A stretch of 50,352 bases of DNA from an uncultured Prochlorococcus sp. (GTDB taxonomy: Bacteria; Cyanobacteriota; Cyanobacteriia; PCC-6307; Cyanobiaceae), in assembly GCA_902539115.1 (NCBI GenBank), contig CACBHP010000007.1, positions 1 through 50,352 of the forward strand. The letters are read 5' to 3'. This document shows positions 46,834 to 50,352 of the stretch, piece by piece. Position 1 is the stretch's first letter. Every line of letters starts with the position of its first letter. A program made the position numbers and the translations under genes. The notes under the pieces were generated by a model that saw nothing but the letters and a program-made list of their open reading frames with translations, made no database searches and was not told where the DNA came from.

Positions 46834-46839
46834 AATATA
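46834..46839 (-). promoter_or_regulatory. Possible -10 element for the micro-ORF pair
   Basis: TATATT on the minus strand, within GTGTTATATTTAA, is 14 bases before the ATG of the 35-residue ORF. No clear -35 is seen. The rest of 46840-47060 up to the tRNA-Leu promoter shows no gene. Confidence 0.35.
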
Positions 46840-47066
46840 ACACAATATTACTAATTATGAAGTTTTTTCCACAAAAAATGGTTTTTACTCACATCTAAGC
46901 ACATAAATGTATCAGAAATGTCTTAAAATCTATTTTTGAACTTATTTCTTGTCAGCAAAATCAATAAATATAATTTTATGTTTTTATCTAAAATTTTGAC
47001 TATTAACAAACTTTATCTTGATCAATGTTCCTTGAGCAAAACAATAGTCAATAAGGTGATTTTTGT

Positions 47067-47072
47067 TATAAT
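47067..47072 (+). promoter_or_regulatory. Likely -10 element of tRNA-Leu (and argD)
   Basis: TATAAT within GTTATAATAA ends 27 bases before the tRNA. It is a perfect -10 match; no good -35 is at the standard spacing. Because argD begins five bases after the tRNA, this may also be the argD promoter. Confidence 0.5.
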
Positions 47073-47099
47073 AAAAAAGTTCATTTTTTCAAAAGCCTT

Positions 47100-47181
47100 G
47101 GGAGCGTGGTGGAATTGGTAGACGCACCGCACTCAAAATGCGGCACCTTCGGGTATGTCGGTTCAAGTCCGACCGCTCCCA
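47100..47181 (+). tRNA. tRNA-Leu (anticodon CAA)
   Basis: This 82-base class II tRNA has acceptor GGGAGCG/CGCTCCC with discriminator A, an anticodon stem CCGCA/TGCGG around loop CTCAAAA (anticodon CAA), a long variable arm (CACCTTCGGGTAT region) and T arm GTCGG-TTCAAGT-CCGAC. CCA is not encoded. Confidence 0.97.
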
Positions 47182-47186
47182 CTTTG

Positions 47187-48362
47187 ATGAATACCTATAG
47201 TCGATTCGATATATCTTTCAAAAAAGGAAAAGGTTGTTGGCTATGGGACAAAACAGGTAAAAAGTATCTTGATGCAGTCGCTGGTATAGCAACTTGTAGT
47301 CTTGGACATAGCGATAGAGTTTTAAGAAGAAGGCTATCAACTCAACTAAAAAAGATTCAGCACATTTCCAATCTCTACAACATTGAAGAACAAGAACAAT
47401 TAAGCAGAACTTTAACGAATATGAGTTGTGCTAAAAGCGTCTTCTTCTGCAACAGTGGTGCAGAAGCAAATGAATCTGCAATTAAATTAATTAAAAAATA
47501 TGGAAATACAACAAATAAAGGTAAAGAATCAATTATTCTCGCAGCAGAATCCAGCTTTCATGGAAGGACGCTTGCAACCTTAAGTGCGACTGGACAGCCC
47601 AAGTATCAAAAAGGTTTCGAACCGATGATTCAAGGGTTTAAATTTTTTAAATTTAACAATTTTGATACGGTAAAAAAATTATTTGAAGAGTGTGAAAAAA
47701 ATGATCAAAAAATTTCCGGCGTTTTAGTTGAACCAATACAAGGAGAAGGCGGCGTAATACCCGGAAGTAAAATATTCTTTAAAAGCTTGAGAGATATATG
47801 TGATAAATATAATTCTCTTCTCATTTTAGATGAGGTCCAAAGTGGTGTGGGTCGAACTGGGAAAATGTGGGGTTATGAGAATTTAGGAATTGAACCTGAC
47901 GGGTTCACAGTTGCTAAAGGATTAGGAGGAGGTCATGCAATTGGAGCATTACTAGTTAAAGAAAAAGCCAACATTTTTTCTCCAGGAGATCATGCTAGCA
48001 CTTTTGGCGGGAACCCTTTCGCCTGTAAAGCAGCCCTAACTGTATTGGAAGAAATAAACAGAAGAAATCTTATCAATAATGTTTATCTAAGAGGGGAACA
48101 ATTAAGTGTTGGGTTTAAAGAATTGTCAAAAAAATTTCCAAATATTATTAGAGGGAAAAGAGGTTTAGGTTTAATACAAGGTCTTGTGATCAATGATGCT
48201 TATGCTGATGCAAAAAATATTACATTAAAAGCTTTTGATAAAGGATTACTGATAGTTCCCGCAGGAGGAAATGTTGTAAGGATTGTCCCACCATTAGTCA
48301 TATCTCGAAAAGAAATTAATATTCTTTTGGATAAACTAAATTCAATTTTTGAAGAGTTATAG
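47187..48362 (+). CDS. argD: Acetylornithine aminotransferase
   Basis: This PLP enzyme makes N-acetylornithine in arginine synthesis. The PLP phosphate-binding loop lies in FFCNSGAEANESAIKLIKKYG, with SSFHGRTLATLSATG, LILDEVQSGVGRTG and the Schiff-base Lys in FTVAKGLGGG. The start is set at ATG 47187 (MNTYSRFDI); the frame runs open further upstream only because it passes through tRNA-Leu. The first codon is five bases after the tRNA 3' end, leaving no normal leader. It is followed by folC after 11 bases. Confidence 0.95.
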   Translation: MNTYSRFDISFKKGKGCWLWDKTGKKYLDAVAGIATCSLGHSDRVLRRRLSTQLKKIQHISNLYNIEEQEQLSRTLTNMSCAKSVFFCNSGAEANESAIKLIKKYGNTTNKGKESIILAAESSFHGRTLATLSATGQPKYQKGFEPMIQGFKFFKFNNFDTVKKLFEECEKNDQKISGVLVEPIQGEGGVIPGSKIFFKSLRDICDKYNSLLILDEVQSGVGRTGKMWGYENLGIEPDGFTVAKGLGGGHAIGALLVKEKANIFSPGDHASTFGGNPFACKAALTVLEEINRRNLINNVYLRGEQLSVGFKELSKKFPNIIRGKRGLGLIQGLVINDAYADAKNITLKAFDKGLLIVPAGGNVVRIVPPLVISRKEINILLDKLNSIFEEL

Positions 48363-48373
48363 CAATTTAAATT

Positions 48374-49606
48374 TTGAAAAATTCAAATTTAAAAATTTTT
48401 GAATTATTATCACCTAAATATGAAAGGGATAATATCAAGTTAGGTTTATCAAGAATTAAAAAAGCACTTCAAGAACTTGGTAATCCTTGCAAAGATATAC
48501 CTGCGATACAGATTATTGGAACCAATGGGAAAGGTTCAATCGCGGCATATATAGAAAGTATACTTTTTGAAGCTAAAAGGAATTTTGGTGTAACGACATC
48601 TCCTCATCTTTTGGAAGTATATGAGAGGATTAGGGTTAATAAAAAAAATATTAATAAAACTGATTTTGAAAAAATCTATAGATTAATAGATAAAAAATTT
48701 TCAACAATTGAATTAACTCCTTTTGAAAAAATCATTTGCTGCGCACTAAATTTTTTTGACAATAAAAAAGTTGAATTAATCATTCTTGAAGCTGGCTTAG
48801 GGGGGCGATTAGACGCGACAACAGCCCATAAATATAGACCAATAATTGCTATTGGGAATATTGGCTTAGACCATAAAGAATTTCTTGGAGATACGATTGA
48901 AAAAATTGCCAAAGAAAAATTAGCAGTTATTGAAAAAAACTCAATTGTCATATCATGCAAACAAAATAGTCAAGTTGAAAATTTAATAACCAAAAAAGTT
49001 AAAGAGGTTGGAGCAGAAATTATATGGAAAGATTCAATTTCAAACAGCTATGAGCTTGGATTAAAAGGAATTTTTCAAAAGCAAAATGCTGCAGTAGCTG
49101 TTGGAGCAATCGAAGCTCTGAATAATTTGGGATTTAATATTAAAGAAAAAAATATATCTGAAGGTCTTAAAAAGACAGCTTGGAAAGGAAGGCTAGAAAT
49201 AATAAATTATTTCAACAAAGAAATTCTTGTAGATTGTGCTCATAATTATCCTGCTGCAAAAGCACTTTCTAATGAGAGAAGCAATTGGAAGAATGAAGAT
49301 AAAGGAATTTATTGGATTTTAGGTGTCCAAAGACAAAAAGATATTCACGCAATATTAAAAACACTTCTTAAAAAAAATGATCACTTATTACTTGTACCAG
49401 TTCCAAACCAACCTAGTTGGCAATTAAATGATCTCTCTAGGATTAAAGAAATTGACTGTCAAAAAACAATTGAATTTAAAACATTTGAACTTGCCATTGA
49501 GTACTTATTTTCCCTAGAAAAATGGCCACCTAATAATCCTGTTCTATTAGGTTCTATTTTTTTAGTTGCTGAATTTATTAAATTTACGAAAAAACAGAAA
49601 TGTTAA
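48374..49606 (+). CDS. folC: Folylpolyglutamate/dihydrofolate synthase
   Basis: FolC adds glutamate to dihydropteroate and extends folate polyglutamates. Mur-ligase-like motifs are present: the P-loop IIGTNGKGSIAAY, TSPHLLEVYERIRVN, LEAGLGGRLDATTA, and LVDCAHNYPAAKAL in the C-terminal domain. The 410-residue length is normal. The start is TTG at 48374. It lies 11 bases after argD and probably shares its transcript. Its stop overlaps the end of the convergent FAD-oxidase gene by 4 bases. Confidence 0.94.
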   Translation: MKNSNLKIFELLSPKYERDNIKLGLSRIKKALQELGNPCKDIPAIQIIGTNGKGSIAAYIESILFEAKRNFGVTTSPHLLEVYERIRVNKKNINKTDFEKIYRLIDKKFSTIELTPFEKIICCALNFFDNKKVELIILEAGLGGRLDATTAHKYRPIIAIGNIGLDHKEFLGDTIEKIAKEKLAVIEKNSIVISCKQNSQVENLITKKVKEVGAEIIWKDSISNSYELGLKGIFQKQNAAVAVGAIEALNNLGFNIKEKNISEGLKKTAWKGRLEIINYFNKEILVDCAHNYPAAKALSNERSNWKNEDKGIYWILGVQRQKDIHAILKTLLKKNDHLLLVPVPNQPSWQLNDLSRIKEIDCQKTIEFKTFELAIEYLFSLEKWPPNNPVLLGSIFLVAEFIKFTKKQKC

Positions 49607-50352
49607 ATTTTAAATTGTTCCTTTACTTCCCAACCTTCCAATTTTCCTGGATTTAATAGCCCTTTAGGATCAAATTTTAATTTCGCTTTTACTTGATCAG
49701 CGTCAACCACTCCTAGTCCTCCGCCTTCGACAGTCAAAACATGGGGATTAAAAATAAACGCACCAAGTTTCTTACAATCTTCCATTATTTGATTTAATTC
49801 AACTATCCCATTCCACTTTAATACAGGCAAAGCCGCAATTCGCGGTGATCCTTGTTGAGAAACTGCCTCTAAATGCCATAGAACTTTTTTTTTCCATTTT
49901 TTTCTCAAAAAACTAATCATTTCTAGTTCATTATTAAGTGGCAAAAGCATCTGTAAATACGTCCAATTTTTATCCCTAGACCTCATGTGAAGAGTTGTAT
50001 GATTCCATACGACTTCAGAAATTCCATTAACGAGTTTTTCTTCTTCCCCAAGGAGGGTAAATTCAACTTTGAATTTTTTACAAATCAACTCGATCGTTTT
50101 TGTTCCGCCAAGAGTAGATTGAACTAATATCTTGTGACTTCTAGATTTACTTTTAAACCATTTTGGCATTTGATCAACAATTTCTTCTTCAAGAATTGCT
50201 CCTAGTTTCAGATCAATTGCTGCGCTCGTAAGAGTTTTTAATATTTCTATTGTTTTTTCAAATTCAATACAGTCGATAACTAATGAATACCACTTACGTT
50301 TGATATCAGTAGCAAGAACTAAAGAAGTAATTATTCCATTAGTCCCATAAGC
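49603..50352 (-). CDS. FAD-linked oxidase (GlcD/FAD-binding type 4), 5' end outside window
   Basis: The frame runs to the right edge, so the N-terminus is missing. The visible about 249 residues begin AYGTNGIITSLVL, the end of the FAD-binding PCMH domain. They continue through MPKWFKSKSRSHK and end with FDPKGLLNPGKLEGW, the C-terminal signature of FAD-linked oxidases such as glycolate or lactate oxidase subunits. The substrate cannot be assigned from this part. The internal ATG at 50167 is not the start. It is convergent with folC. Confidence 0.85.
   Translation of the reverse strand, partial: AYGTNGIITSLVLATDIKRKWYSLVIDCIEFEKTIEILKTLTSAAIDLKLGAILEEEIVDQMPKWFKSKSRSHKILVQSTLGGTKTIELICKKFKVEFTLLGEEEKLVNGISEVVWNHTTLHMRSRDKNWTYLQMLLPLNNELEMISFLRKKWKKKVLWHLEAVSQQGSPRIAALPVLKWNGIVELNQIMEDCKKLGAFIFNPHVLTVEGGGLGVVDADQVKAKLKFDPKGLLNPGKLEGWEVKEQFKI

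Noticed and set aside
46936-47121. A 61-residue plus-strand ORF upstream of argD
   Set aside because: Its 3' end lies inside tRNA-Leu and its translation (Lys/Ile/Phe-rich) looks like random A+T-rich sequence.
47106-47186. N-terminal extension of ArgD from an upstream ATG
   Set aside because: The extension is a translation of the tRNA-Leu sequence; homology to ArgD begins at the ATG at 47187.

Overview
This 50.4 kb window is very A+T-rich and looks like a chromosomal segment of a marine picocyanobacterium, most probably high-light Prochlorococcus. The evidence is the nickel superoxide dismutase set (SodN, a SodX-type peptidase, a SodT-type transporter), cyanobacteria-restricted families (DUF3122, DUF3611, the TIGR03792 family, an ARC6/Ftn2 cell-division protein, a CpmA/LarB protein, ThiE with a long N-terminal extension), a cyanobacterial group-2 sigma factor, short intergenic gaps and frequent TTG/GTG starts. 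The genus is inferred from gene content; no database search was made.

Left part (1 to about 10.3 kb): a surface-polysaccharide region resembling a genomic island. It holds a fused glycosyltransferase/phosphoglycosyl transferase, a heparinase II/III-like protein, an intact tRNA-Ala followed by a decayed tRNA-Ala copy (and possibly a second, weaker one), a tight three-gene cassette (ATP-grasp ligase, NAD-dependent epimerase, metallophosphoesterase), an FkbM-type methyltransferase and a family-4-like glycosyltransferase. Gaps here are longer than elsewhere and gene directions are mixed. No integrase, transposase or CRISPR array is visible.

Right part (10.4 to 50.4 kb): dense housekeeping genes. 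In order these are lexA with a candidate SOS box, argF, ftsH, ribD, a DUF3122 protein and a small protein; then cobL, nadK, pheS, surE, a DUF3611 protein, ribF, thiE-thiS and two tiny ORFs. Next come larB, a TIGR03792 protein, a fused trmD-ispF and era as an overlapping unit; an unknown cyanobacterial protein facing a Bax-inhibitor-1 protein across a good terminator; and phoH, rpsP, ffh and the ftn2-like gene on one strand. After these are pdhA, a sigma factor, nnr, mnmA, lnt, an FKBP isomerase, the Ni-SOD locus, trpC-lpdA-SpoU methyltransferase, murA, a pair of overlapping micro-ORFs, tRNA-Leu, argD, folC and a partial FAD-linked oxidase.

Points most worth a second look: (1) the polysaccharide cassette beside tRNA-Ala remnants; (2) the GT-PGT and TrmD-IspF fusions; (3) two genes, the SodX-like peptidase and the SpoU methyltransferase, whose conserved N-termini have no ATG/GTG/TTG start; (4) argD starting only five bases after the mature end of tRNA-Leu; (5) two overlapping 35-36-residue membrane ORFs; (6) an 18-bp tandem repeat in ffh.
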